Source of the DNA: Lachnospiraceae bacterium
GTDB taxonomy: Bacteria > Bacillota > Clostridia > Lachnospirales > Lachnospiraceae
Assembly (NCBI GenBank): GCA_900764225.1
Contig: CAAFNG010000242.1
Span: forward strand, 1 to 16,447
DNA length: 16,447 nucleotides
Direction: 5' to 3'
Below are positions 7,095 to 13,983 of the stretch, in pieces. The notes beneath the pieces are model-generated. The model worked only from the letters and a program-made list of their open reading frames with translations. It did no database searches and was not told where the DNA came from. The number at the start of each line of letters is the position of its first letter. The first letter of the stretch is position 1. Position numbers and translations under genes: made by a program.

Positions 7095-7574
7095 TCAGTG
7101 ATGATGATTGTGGATCGCTGCCGAGATCCTGCGGTCAAAGTCCAGTTTAACGGTCTTTTTCTCCGCTTTTACTCCATGGAGTTTTTCCAGCAGCATCATC
7201 ATCGGTTCGTTGTAGATCGTAATAAAAGTATTTTCCCGGTCACCCCAGAAAAGCGGTGCATGGCGGTTTCCGATCTCATAGCAGACCTTTGCCACATATT
7301 TCTCATGCCCCGGCTCAAGAGATACCTCGATCACTTCACAGGGTGGTGTATTTACCGCGATCACTAATCCGTCATCCTCATAGATCACATCATCCTGAAA
7401 AAGTCCTCTCGTAAGTACCGAATCATCCAGGCGAATCCCGACTTCACGACCTTTATCTGTTGTCTTTCTGTGGATCTTTTTGAAGGCCTCATGCCACTCG
7501 ATGTCCACATATTCCACGGTTTTTCCGGTAAGGTCAAAACTTTTCAGTTTTCCCAGAATTTTTTCACAAAGCAT
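7095..7574 (-). CDS. ureE: Urease nickel metallochaperone UreE
   Basis: A 159-residue UreE: an N-terminal peptide-binding domain (about 1-75) and a C-terminal metal-binding domain holding the conserved GNRHAPLFW (102-110), whose H105 corresponds to the nickel ligand at the dimer interface. The protein ends in a short histidine tail (H155, N156, H157-H159), much shorter than the long tail of Klebsiella UreE but still able to bind extra nickel. Dimeric, cytoplasmic, hands nickel to UreG. AGAGGAGA lies before the ATG. The gene is 18 nt after ureI. Confidence 0.94.
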   Translation of the reverse strand: MLCEKILGKLKSFDLTGKTVEYVDIEWHEAFKKIHRKTTDKGREVGIRLDDSVLTRGLFQDDVIYEDDGLVIAVNTPPCEVIEVSLEPGHEKYVAKVCYEIGNRHAPLFWGDRENTFITIYNEPMMMLLEKLHGVKAEKKTVKLDFDRRISAAIHNHHH

Positions 7575-7592
7575 AATTCTTCTCCTCTGTTT

Positions 7593-8099
7593 TTACCATA
7601 CTCCAAGAAGCATCATCACACCAGGGATCCATGCCGTGATGACTCCTTCTACAACCTGAAGCACCGGTACGAATCTGCCCAGTTTTTTCCCCATGATATC
7701 TTCCACAAAAGAAGTTCCCCAGAGAATTGCCCAGAGATACCAGATCCCTGCCCAGCGGATATCCGGTGTGATTCCAAGTGCTGTGCTTCCCAGAAAGCCT
7801 TCAATCGTTCCGAATACAAGTGCATTCACCGCCACAAAAGTAGAGAACCATGCAAAAGGGATCGGATTCAGCTTCAGAATCTTGGAAAAAGCTACAAACA
7901 GGTATGTAAAGCAGAACAGAAGCCCTGTTCCTGCTGCATAGTAATTACCCTGAACCAGATTTACAAAATTGATAAATAGTGACAGGCCGCCTGTAAAAAT
8001 ATTCATAACAGCTGCCGATTTTCCGTCTACATTATATAAGGTACACATTCCGTTGTTGATCAGTACGATTCCCACAAATAAAAGGCATACTCCCAGCAT
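7593..8099 (-). CDS. ureI: UreI/AmiS family urea channel
   Basis: A 168-residue inner-membrane protein with six predicted helices, similar to Helicobacter pylori UreI: MLGVCLLFVGIVLINNG at the N-terminus, AAVMNIFTGGLSL, AAGTGLLFCFTYL, WAGIWYLWAILWGTSFVEDIM, and VVEGVITAWIPG at the C-terminus (conserved Glu and Trp). The family conducts urea, or short amides in AmiS. The frame is open upstream to 8159, but the ATG at 8099 is chosen because GAGGAGG lies 7 nt upstream and the N-terminus then matches the family. The protein contains no histidine and has a short first external loop, unlike the acid-gated H. pylori channel. It sits between ureC and ureE, so urea entry is co-expressed with the enzyme. 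Confidence 0.88.
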   Translation of the reverse strand: MLGVCLLFVGIVLINNGMCTLYNVDGKSAAVMNIFTGGLSLFINFVNLVQGNYYAAGTGLLFCFTYLFVAFSKILKLNPIPFAWFSTFVAVNALVFGTIEGFLGSTALGITPDIRWAGIWYLWAILWGTSFVEDIMGKKLGRFVPVLQVVEGVITAWIPGVMMLLGVW

Positions 8100-8135
8100 C
8101 TGTCTTCCTCCTCGTTTTTCAGTTTTATCTTTTAC

Positions 8136-8175
8136 AACAGTCCGGAATAACGGACACACCGTTTACCGGACTGCT
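8136..8175 (-). other. Strong hairpin between ureC and ureI
   Basis: In the 124-nt gap after ureC, CAGTCCGG pairs perfectly with CCGGACTG (8138-8145 with 8166-8173). Two flanking pairs and an inner AACGG/CCGTT stem around TGTGT extend it. No T run follows, so it is not a standard terminator. It may protect the 3' end of a processed ureABC message or lower accessory-gene expression. Function inferred. Confidence 0.6.
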
Positions 8176-8223
8176 GATCTTCATTTTTTTCAGTTATTAC
8201 AATTTTCGCTGCCAGTATAATTA

Positions 8224-9945
8224 TCAGAACAGATTGTACAGCTGAGTAAGCGGCAATTTTTCCGCAGGTTTTGATGTGACAGTTTCACCGTCTACTGTTA
8301 CCTCATATGTTTCCGGATCAACGGTGATCTTCGGTGTACGGTTGTTAAATACCATATCCTTCTTTGCGATATTTCTGCAGCCCTTTACCGGAACTACTGT
8401 TTTTTCCAAACCATAAGCCTCTTTGATTCCTGCTTCATATGCAGCCTGGGAAACGAAGGTAAGGCATGCCTCGTTCTTTGCTTTTCCATGAGCTGCAAAC
8501 ATCGGCTGGTACATAACAGGCTGTGTGGTCGGAATGGACGCGTTGGCATCTCCCATCTTGGAGGCGATGATCATTCCGCCTTTGATGATGATATCCGGTT
8601 TTACGCCGAAAAATGCAGGATTCCACAGAACAAGATCTGCAAGCTTTCCTTCTTCCACAGAGCCTACATAGCTGGAGATTCCGTGTGTGATGGCCGGATT
8701 GATGGTGTATTTGGCAATGTAACGTTTTACACGGAAATTATCATTTCCTTTGCCTTCATCTTCCAGAAGGGCACCACGCTCATCCTTCATTTTGCTGGCT
8801 GTCTGCCAGGTACGTGTGATGACCTCGCCTACACGACCCATGGCCTGAGAGTCAGAGCTCATCATACTGAAGATTCCCATGTCATGAAGAACATCCTCTG
8901 CCGCGATGGTCTCCGGGCGAATACGGGAGTCTGCAAAAGCCACATCCTCCGGGATCTTTTTGTCAAGGTGATGGCATACCATGAGCATGTCCAGATGCTC
9001 ATCCAGTGTATTTACGGTGTATGGCATGGTCGGGTTTGTGGAGGACGGCAGAACATTTCCTGCTGCTGCCGCACGGATGATATCCGGTGCATGTCCGCCG
9101 CCGGCTCCCTCTGTGTGATAAGTATGGATTGTTCTTCCACCGATGGCTGCAAGGGTATCCTCTACACAGCCGCCTTCATTGAGAGTATCTGTGTGGATAG
9201 CAACCTGCACATCGTACTCATCGGCAACATTCAGGCAGTGATTGATAACTGCAGGTGTTGCACCCCAGTCCTCATGGATCTTCAGTCCCATAGCTCCTGC
9301 TTTTACCTGCTCGATCAGCGGAGCTTCATCGGAGCAGTTTCCTTTTCCAAGGAAACCAAGGTTCATGGGATATTCCTCTGCTGCTTTCAGCATCATCTTA
9401 AGGTTCCATGGTCCCGGAGTACATGTTGTGGCATTTGTTCCGTCTGCAGGCCCTGTTCCTCCTCCGATCATAGTTGTCACACCGCTGTACAGTGCACAGT
9501 CGATCTGCTGCGGGCTGATGAAATGGATATGGGTATCGATTCCGCCGGCTGTAAGGATCAGACCTTCTCCGGCAAGTGCTTCTGTGGAAGCTCCTACGGT
9601 CATTCCCGGAGTTACCCCATCCATGATATCCGGATTTCCTGCTTTTCCGATGCCTGCGATCTTTCCGTCCTTGATTCCGATATCTGCTTTTATGATACCT
9701 GTGGTATCCACGATCAGGGCGTTTGTGATCACAAGATCCAGATCTCCGTCACGGCTGCAGGTTTTTACAGACTGGCCCATTCCGTCTCGGATAGTTTTGC
9801 CGCCGCCGAATTTCACCTCATCGCCATATGTGGTGTAATCTTTTTCTACTTCTACTACCAGGCTGGTGTCTGCAAGTCTTACCTTGTCACCAACTGTAGG
9901 GCCGTACATCATTGCATATTTTTCACCGGAAATTTTTACGCTCAT
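8224..9945 (-). CDS. ureC: Urease alpha (catalytic) subunit
   Basis: A 573-residue UreC, the subunit with the bi-nickel centre that hydrolyses urea to ammonia and carbamate. Residues align with Klebsiella UreC at an offset of +5: H139 and H141 in DTHIHF, carbamylated K222 in LKIHEDWG, H251, H277 in [14 protein letters not shown] and D365 in [11 protein letters not shown] as nickel ligands. The mobile flap carries C324 and catalytic H325 in VCHHLD. All expected residues are present, so the enzyme should be active. The ATG has GGAGG at 9953-9957 and lies 12 nt after ureB. The three separate UreA, UreB and UreC polypeptides are the usual bacterial form, in contrast to the fused two-subunit form of Helicobacter. 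Confidence 0.98.
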   Translation of the reverse strand: MSVKISGEKYAMMYGPTVGDKVRLADTSLVVEVEKDYTTYGDEVKFGGGKTIRDGMGQSVKTCSRDGDLDLVITNALIVDTTGIIKADIGIKDGKIAGIGKAGNPDIMDGVTPGMTVGASTEALAGEGLILTAGGIDTHIHFISPQQIDCALYSGVTTMIGGGTGPADGTNATTCTPGPWNLKMMLKAAEEYPMNLGFLGKGNCSDEAPLIEQVKAGAMGLKIHEDWGATPAVINHCLNVADEYDVQVAIHTDTLNEGGCVEDTLAAIGGRTIHTYHTEGAGGGHAPDIIRAAAAGNVLPSSTNPTMPYTVNTLDEHLDMLMVCHHLDKKIPEDVAFADSRIRPETIAAEDVLHDMGIFSMMSSDSQAMGRVGEVITRTWQTASKMKDERGALLEDEGKGNDNFRVKRYIAKYTINPAITHGISSYVGSVEEGKLADLVLWNPAFFGVKPDIIIKGGMIIASKMGDANASIPTTQPVMYQPMFAAHGKAKNEACLTFVSQAAYEAGIKEAYGLEKTVVPVKGCRNIAKKDMVFNNRTPKITVDPETYEVTVDGETVTSKPAEKLPLTQLYNLF

Positions 9946-9957
9946 TTGTGTCCCTCC

Positions 9958-10317
9958 TTATAAGAATCCCTTTAATGCTGCCTTTTCCATGGAGGCCTTC
10001 TTTGTGTCCTCTGCTGCTCTTGCTCTTGTCAGGTCGTTCAGACCAAATACGCGTTTTCTGCCGCCCATCTCCGTGAGCTGTACTTCTTTTTCCTCGCCCG
10101 GCTCAAAACGCACAGATGTACCGGACGGAATATCCAGATGATATCCATACGCAGCCTCGCGGTCAAATGAAAGGCATTTGTTTACTTCAAAAAAATGAAA
10201 ATGAGAGCCTACCTGTACAGGACGGTCACCTTTGTTGGCAACCAGAACTTTTGTGGTCTTTTTCCCTTCATTAAGTACGATCTCTCTGTCTGCGGGAATG
10301 ATTTCACCAATCTTCAT
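9958..10317 (-). CDS. ureB: Urease beta subunit
   Basis: A 119-residue UreB with the typical N-terminus [25 protein letters not shown] (about 31-47) and [20 protein letters not shown] (62-81), and the GLND motif near residue 92. It packs against UreC in the (ABC)3 trimer and binds the UreD/UreF activation complex. The C-terminus is about 15 residues longer than the shortest family members and is basic and alanine-rich ([14 protein letters not shown]). The gene is 12 nt after ureA, with GGAGG before the ATG. Confidence 0.96.
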   Translation of the reverse strand: MKIGEIIPADREIVLNEGKKTTKVLVANKGDRPVQVGSHFHFFEVNKCLSFDREAAYGYHLDIPSGTSVRFEPGEEKEVQLTEMGGRKRVFGLNDLTRARAAEDTKKASMEKAALKGFL

Positions 10318-10329
10318 GTCAATTCCTCC

Positions 10330-10632
10330 TTACTGAATCGGATTGTGTACAGTCACAAGCTTTGTTCCATCAGGAAAAGTTGCCTCTACCTGCACTTCGC
10401 CAAGCATATCAGCCACGCCATCCATCACATCATCCTTTGTGAGGATCTTTGTTCCAAGCTGCATCAGCTCCACAACGGTCTTCCCATCACGTGCAAGCTC
10501 CAGAAGCTCGGAGCTTATGTACGCCAGTGCTTCCACATAGTTCAGTTTCAGTCCGCGTTCCTTCCTCTCCTTAGCCAGATTTCCGGCCATATGGAGCATG
10601 AGTTTTTCCTGTTCTTTCGGGGTAAGTCTCAT
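10330..10632 (-). CDS. ureA: Urease gamma subunit
   Basis: A 100-residue UreA starting [17 protein letters not shown], with [13 protein letters not shown] (28-40) and the C-terminal [20 protein letters not shown], all standard for the gamma subunit. First gene of the operon. Two purine-rich ribosome sites lie in tandem upstream (GGAGG at 10641-10645, spacing 8 nt, and AGGAGG near 10650-10655), which suggests strong translation. The leader holds a terminator-like hairpin only about 50 nt upstream of the start codon, so expression may be controlled by attenuation. Confidence 0.96.
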   Translation of the reverse strand: MRLTPKEQEKLMLHMAGNLAKERKERGLKLNYVEALAYISSELLELARDGKTVVELMQLGTKILTKDDVMDGVADMLGEVQVEATFPDGTKLVTVHNPIQ

Positions 10633-10682
10633 TGTTTCTTCCTCCTTTTCCTCCTGTTAGTCTTTACTAATTTTGTCTAAAT

Positions 10683-10727
10683 AAAAAAACGCAGGCAAAG
10701 GAATTTATAGACTCCTTTGTCTGCGTT
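10683..10727 (-). terminator. Leader terminator/attenuator of the urease operon
   Basis: On the minus strand AACGCAGACAAAGGA and TCCTTTGCCTGCGTT form a 15-bp stem with one A-C mismatch and a 10-nt loop, followed by a run of T residues (10689-10683, the first two also pairing). It begins about 3 nt after the predicted urease transcription start and ends about 50 nt before ureA. No gene lies between this hairpin and the XRE terminator, so it is best read as a leader attenuator rather than the end of another unit. The signal that would prevent termination is unknown. Confidence 0.75.
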
Positions 10728-10736
10728 AATGAGTGG

Positions 10737-10765
10737 ATTATATATGATTTTTTTTCGAAAGTCAA
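10737..10765 (-). promoter_or_regulatory. Urease operon promoter
   Basis: TTGACT (10765-10760), a 17-bp spacer and perfect TATAAT (10742-10737) on the minus strand form a near-ideal sigma-A promoter. The predicted start is A at about 10730. I saw no clear GlnR/TnrA, CodY or NikR site around it. Confidence 0.88.
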
Positions 10766-10798
10766 GATATGGTCTGTTGATTTGTGATTCCAAACCTC

Positions 10799-10837
10799 AA
10801 AGCCCCACGACACTCCAAAGAAATGTCGTGGGGCTTT
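10799..10837 (-). terminator. Terminator of the XRE regulator gene
   Basis: A perfect 14-bp stem (AAAGCCCCACGACA with TGTCGTGGGGCTTT) around an 11-nt loop starts 4 nt after the XRE stop codon. The T run is short (TTT), but the stem is very GC-rich. It insulates the urease promoter from upstream transcription. Confidence 0.8.
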
Positions 10838-10841
10838 CTCT

Positions 10842-11165
10842 TCACCTCTTCTGCTTCATCAGCTCCCGCAGAGCAGCCAGGAACACGTCCAGCTCCTCGT
10901 CGGTGCATTTGCTCATCATAAGATTTATTTCATTCACCCGTTTCGCATGGTCAGTGGACTGCGTCTCCATGAGCATGGCATCCATGGAAAAATTCAGCAC
11001 ATCAGCCAGAGAAAAAAGTACATCTACAGATGGCTTCCTGTGTTCACTTTCAATGTGCTTCATATGTGTAGGGCTGATGTTGATCGCTTCTGCAAGCTGT
11101 TCCTGAGTCATCTTATTGTCCATCCGCGCCTGCCGGATCGTATCGCCCAATAATCTATCCTTCAT
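10842..11165 (-). CDS. XRE-family helix-turn-helix regulator
   Basis: A 107-residue protein with an HTH_3/Cro-CI domain at about residues 6-62: LGDTIRQARMDNKMTQEQLA, then EAINISPTHMKHIESEHRKPSVDVLFSLADVL. The C-terminal 40 residues are helical and charged (CTDEELDVFLAALRELMKQKR), perhaps for dimerisation. The frame extends upstream to 11255, but MKDRLLGDTIRQ at 11165 is chosen because AAGGAG lies 10 nt upstream and the upstream residues match no domain. It follows the metallo-beta-lactamase-fold gene by 95 nt and precedes the urease promoter. Targets unknown; control of its own cassette or of urease is possible but unsupported. Confidence 0.85.
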   Translation of the reverse strand: MKDRLLGDTIRQARMDNKMTQEQLAEAINISPTHMKHIESEHRKPSVDVLFSLADVLNFSMDAMLMETQSTDHAKRVNEINLMMSKCTDEELDVFLAALRELMKQKR

Positions 11166-11260
11166 TCGTATTCCACTCCTTTTTTCAAAAGGATACGTGG
11201 ATAATCGAACGTTGGAAATCATCTTTAAGAGATTTATTTTTCTCTCAAAGAGCACTTTTG

Positions 11261-12478
11261 TCAGATGTCCTTATAATAGGACGGTGAGATCACATCATAT
11301 TCTCTGCAGGAGCAGCCGTTTTCATAGCTGTCACAGCAGTCACAGTTGGAGCAGTACATATGTGCATCGCTAATATAAAACAGTCCGCCGTACTGCATGG
11401 ATGTCCGCTGATTTTTCGATTTTTTCTTGCTGTTGTCGTAATAGGCACCATTCGGGATCATCATGTTTTCCGGGGAAAATCTGCTGAAATCAAAGAAATG
11501 TGATTCCGTTCCGTGGTGAGGTACCTTGATGCACCAGTAATGCTCATGAAGCGGAATCTTTCCATCATAATCTTCCACGATCAGCTTCATGTACTGAGGC
11601 TGCACATCTCCTGTAAACAGCATGTTCAGCTCGCCATCTCTTGTATTCTGGAAAGCCAGGCTGATCTTATGACGGAACTGGCGCAGAAGATTTCCCTGCT
11701 GCTCTGCACTTTCCAGCAATGACTGAAACTCCGGTGTCGCCTGAAGCTCACGGAATTTCTTCTCCAGCTTCTCCGGTCTTAAGCGACGCATTTTTTCTTT
11801 CTGTGTTTCTACAGAAGCATCGAAGTCTCTTGATTCACTGGTATCTTCTGTGGCCTCTTCCGGCAATATATGCTCCTCAACTTCCTCCGTCATGGACAGA
11901 AACAGCTGGCGCACTTCCTCCGCAATGTTCACAAGCTCTGTCATTGCACTTTCATGGTTTTCGATCAGAGAGTCAAAAACATCCCCTGTCTCCTCACCGA
12001 CCATGTGAACATCCGGCCAGAGTGCGGTATATTTCTCTTCGAATTCATCTCCACGGGAAAGCAGATCGATCTTTACCTTTCGTGCACAAAGAGCCTCTGC
12101 CAGTGCAAAAAGGCTGACACGTCTTCCCGGCAGGCTGGCCTTCTTCGTAACATCGGCCAGAAGAAGCAGTGCCAGTGTATATTTCATCTCCGGCTCGGAA
12201 AACACATCCGGAAGATAGATTTTTTCAAATTCGTAGGCATCTCTTCTGTAACGCATCATATAAAGAAGACCGGATACATGATCCGGGTGAAAATGCGTGA
12301 GAAGAAGATTTTTTTTGCGGATGGTGGTAAGGTCAGAGATGATCACGTCAAAAACATCTCTCCTGGGTTTCCCCTCGATCTTGCTATTTGCTGCACCGAA
12401 ATCCACAAGCAGGCTGCTCTTTCTGTCACGAATGCAGAAACAGTCCCCGAATCCTACATTGTACATTCGTATTCTCAT
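11261..12478 (-). CDS. Metallo-beta-lactamase-fold hydrolase with Cys-rich tail, unknown role
   Basis: A 405-residue protein. The N-terminus MRIRMYNVGFGDCFCI and LLVDFGAA (D26) followed by THFHPDH (61-67) show an MBL fold of the ComEC-C-terminal/Rec2-like kind. FTGD (288-291) and PHHGTESH (320-327) complete the metal site. Between the core halves, residues about 165-270 are an acidic and then basic, helix-rich insertion likely to form a coiled coil. The C-terminus has a cysteine cluster (C376, C379, C381, C382, C389, C391) that may bind zinc. No signal peptide or membrane helices, so it is not a ComEC channel. Substrate unknown; nucleic acid or nucleotide cleavage is a guess from the fold. 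It lies 85 nt after the GNAT gene and upstream of the XRE gene. A modest ribosome site (AGAGGAAA) precedes the ATG. Confidence 0.78.
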   Translation of the reverse strand: MRIRMYNVGFGDCFCIRDRKSSLLVDFGAANSKIEGKPRRDVFDVIISDLTTIRKKNLLLTHFHPDHVSGLLYMMRYRRDAYEFEKIYLPDVFSEPEMKYTLALLLLADVTKKASLPGRRVSLFALAEALCARKVKIDLLSRGDEFEEKYTALWPDVHMVGEETGDVFDSLIENHESAMTELVNIAEEVRQLFLSMTEEVEEHILPEEATEDTSESRDFDASVETQKEKMRRLRPEKLEKKFRELQATPEFQSLLESAEQQGNLLRQFRHKISLAFQNTRDGELNMLFTGDVQPQYMKLIVEDYDGKIPLHEHYWCIKVPHHGTESHFFDFSRFSPENMMIPNGAYYDNSKKKSKNQRTSMQYGGLFYISDAHMYCSNCDCCDSYENGCSCREYDVISPSYYKDI

Positions 12479-12500
12479 TTGTTTTTCCTCTGATATTCCT

Positions 12501-12528
12501 GTCAGCTACTGTTCTTATCTCCGCTGAC
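12501..12528 (-). other. Small inverted repeat between GNAT and MBL genes
   Basis: GTCAGC and GCTGAC form a 6-bp stem with a 16-nt loop in the 85-nt gap. No T run follows. It could be a weak RNA structure ahead of the MBL gene or chance. I saw no promoter in this gap. Confidence 0.25.
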
Positions 12529-12563
12529 TTTTCTGTTTTTTATTTCCGCAGTTATGACTGCTC

Positions 12564-13058
12564 TCAGAACCAGATCTGCATGTCATACCAGGTGGCACCA
12601 CCGTGGCAGGAATCTGCAACGCCCAGCTTTTTCAGACCGTGGCTCTCATAAAACGGGATCATGTGTTCCTTGCAGGTAAGGATGAGTGCTTTTTTCCCAC
12701 GGCTCTTCGCAAGCTCCTTGAAATATTCTACCAGCTCTCCGGCGATTCCCTGATGACGGTATTCCGGGATCACATTCAGTCCGAATACTGTCTGAATTTC
12801 TCCGTCCTTCTTATGAAGTGTGATATCATGATAAAATTCATCCGGAAGTACCGGCTTATCCGTGGTTCCGCCGTTGATAAATCCTACGATCCTGTCATCC
12901 TTCACTGCCACTACAAAATTCTCAGGGAATGTTTCCATACGTTTCACTACTTCCTCATGGCTTGCCGCTTCCGCAGGCGGGAAGCAGATAGCCTCGATCT
13001 CTGCCAGCCGGTCTGCCTCCTCCGGTGCAGCAAGTCTGATCTGTAAATTCTCTGCCAT
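12564..13058 (-). CDS. GNAT family N-acetyltransferase (AANAT-like)
   Basis: A 164-residue single-domain acetyltransferase. The N-terminal IRLAAPEEADRLAEIEAICFPPAEAAS leads into the GNAT fold. The acetyl-CoA pyrophosphate loop is RHQGIA (101-106) after FGLNVIPEY, and the C-terminal segment IPFYESHGLKKLG is the usual motif-B region. The ending SCHGGATWYDM resembles arylalkylamine/serotonin N-acetyltransferase-like bacterial proteins, so an amine substrate is plausible but unproven. The ATG has AGGAGG 10 nt upstream and is preceded by a strong promoter. First gene of a probable GNAT-MBL-XRE unit. Confidence 0.88.
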   Translation of the reverse strand: MAENLQIRLAAPEEADRLAEIEAICFPPAEAASHEEVVKRMETFPENFVVAVKDDRIVGFINGGTTDKPVLPDEFYHDITLHKKDGEIQTVFGLNVIPEYRHQGIAGELVEYFKELAKSRGKKALILTCKEHMIPFYESHGLKKLGVADSCHGGATWYDMQIWF

Positions 13059-13105
13059 TTATATATTTCCTCCTGATATTCTCAATGTGCGCGTATTCTT
13101 TCTTA

Positions 13106-13134
13106 ATTATATCGGTTGAAAGAAAATGCGTCAA
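13106..13134 (-). promoter_or_regulatory. Promoter of the GNAT gene unit
   Basis: TTGACG (13134-13129), a 17-bp spacer and TATAAT (13111-13106) on the minus strand form a strong sigma-A promoter with a predicted start near 13099 and a leader of about 40 nt containing AGGAGG. Confidence 0.87.
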
Positions 13135-13166
13135 CGTATAACCTGGGGCTTTTCCGCGCAAAAATC

Positions 13167-13202
13167 AAAAAAATCCCACACCACAGGTTTTATGGTGTGA
13201 GA
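13167..13202 (-). terminator. Terminator of the ABC transporter operon
   Basis: TCTCACACCA pairs with TGGTGTGGGA (10 bp with one G-T pair) around a 9-nt loop, followed by seven T residues (13173-13167). It lies 16 nt past the stop of the second ATPase gene. Confidence 0.9.
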
Positions 13203-13218
13203 CTTTTACTCCAGAAAA

Positions 13219-13983
13219 TTACATTGCCGATTCGATCAGCATTTTCGTATATTCCGTTTTCGGGTTCTCAATGATCTCATCCGGTGTTCCTTCTTCCTCC
13301 ACCTGACCGTCATGCATAACGATCACACGGTCGCAGAACAACTGGACAAGGGCCAGATCATGACAGATAAAAATAAAAGAAAGCTGTTTTTCTTTTTTCA
13401 GCTCCATAAGCAGCTCCATGATCTGCTTCTGCACAGTCACATCCAGTGCACTGGTGGCCTCATCACAGATCAGAATATCCGGTTCCACAGCCAAGGCTCT
13501 GGCGATCGCAGCTCTCTGGCACTGACCGCCGCTGACCTGATGCGGATACCGGTCTGCATACTCACAGATCAGCCCACAGGTAATAAGAAGCTTTTCCACA
13601 CGATTCCTGGTTTCCTGCTTACTTATCCCCATATTCCGGAGACTTTCCCCGATTCCATCTCCAAGTGTGCATCTTGGGTCAAAGGACTCCATTGGCATCT
13701 GAAATACCATCTGTATTTTCCGGTATGTTTCACGAAAGACTTTTCCTTTTACATGAGTAATGTCCTTTCCCTCGAGAAAAATTTTCCCATCAGTTATTTC
13801 CGTCAGATGTGTGAGCATTTTCGCCACTGTACTTTTTCCGGATCCGGATTCCCCTACGATTCCCAGGCACTCTCCCTGTTTCAAGCAAAAACTTACATCC
13901 TCCACAGCAGTGAATGATTTTTTTCCGGCTGTAAATACTTTTTTCAGGTGATGTGCTTCCAGAATATTTTTGTTTTCTGACAT
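13219..13983 (-). CDS. ABC transporter ATPase, OppF/DppF/NikE-type
   Basis: A 254-residue ATPase of the peptide/nickel importer family. Walker A GESGSGKST (44-52), Q-loop region QMVFQMPMESFDPR (91-104), signature VSGGQ (150-154), Walker B LICDEATSALD (171-181) and switch H208 are all intact. It powers import together with the upstream ATPase as a heterodimer beneath two permeases. It lacks the long C-terminal oligopeptide_HTH extension of larger OppF proteins. The ATG overlaps the preceding stop by one base (TGATG), so the two are translationally coupled. Substrate, nickel or peptides, cannot be told from the ATPase. Last gene of the operon. Confidence 0.92.
   Translation of the reverse strand: MSENKNILEAHHLKKVFTAGKKSFTAVEDVSFCLKQGECLGIVGESGSGKSTVAKMLTHLTEITDGKIFLEGKDITHVKGKVFRETYRKIQMVFQMPMESFDPRCTLGDGIGESLRNMGISKQETRNRVEKLLITCGLICEYADRYPHQVSGGQCQRAAIARALAVEPDILICDEATSALDVTVQKQIMELLMELKKEKQLSFIFICHDLALVQLFCDRVIVMHDGQVEEEGTPDEIIENPKTEYTKMLIESAM

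Noticed and set aside
8488..9963. Long plus-strand frame of 491 codons opposite ureC
   Set aside because: It is a shadow of the highly conserved ureC on the other strand; its Cys/His/Ser-rich translation has no domain and no ribosome site.
10688..10727. ANTAR-type antitermination target in the urease leader
   Set aside because: ANTAR targets have two hairpins with hexaloops carrying A at position 1 and G at position 4. Only one hairpin is present and its possible hexaloop (CTATAA) does not fit.
10730..10800. GlnR/TnrA, CodY or NikR operator at the urease promoter
   Set aside because: No sequence close to the known consensus sites was found; TTTCGAAA near the promoter lacks the spacing of a CodY box.
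11166..11255. Extended N-terminus for the XRE regulator
   Set aside because: The extra 30 residues add no domain and the start at 11165 has AAGGAG upstream.
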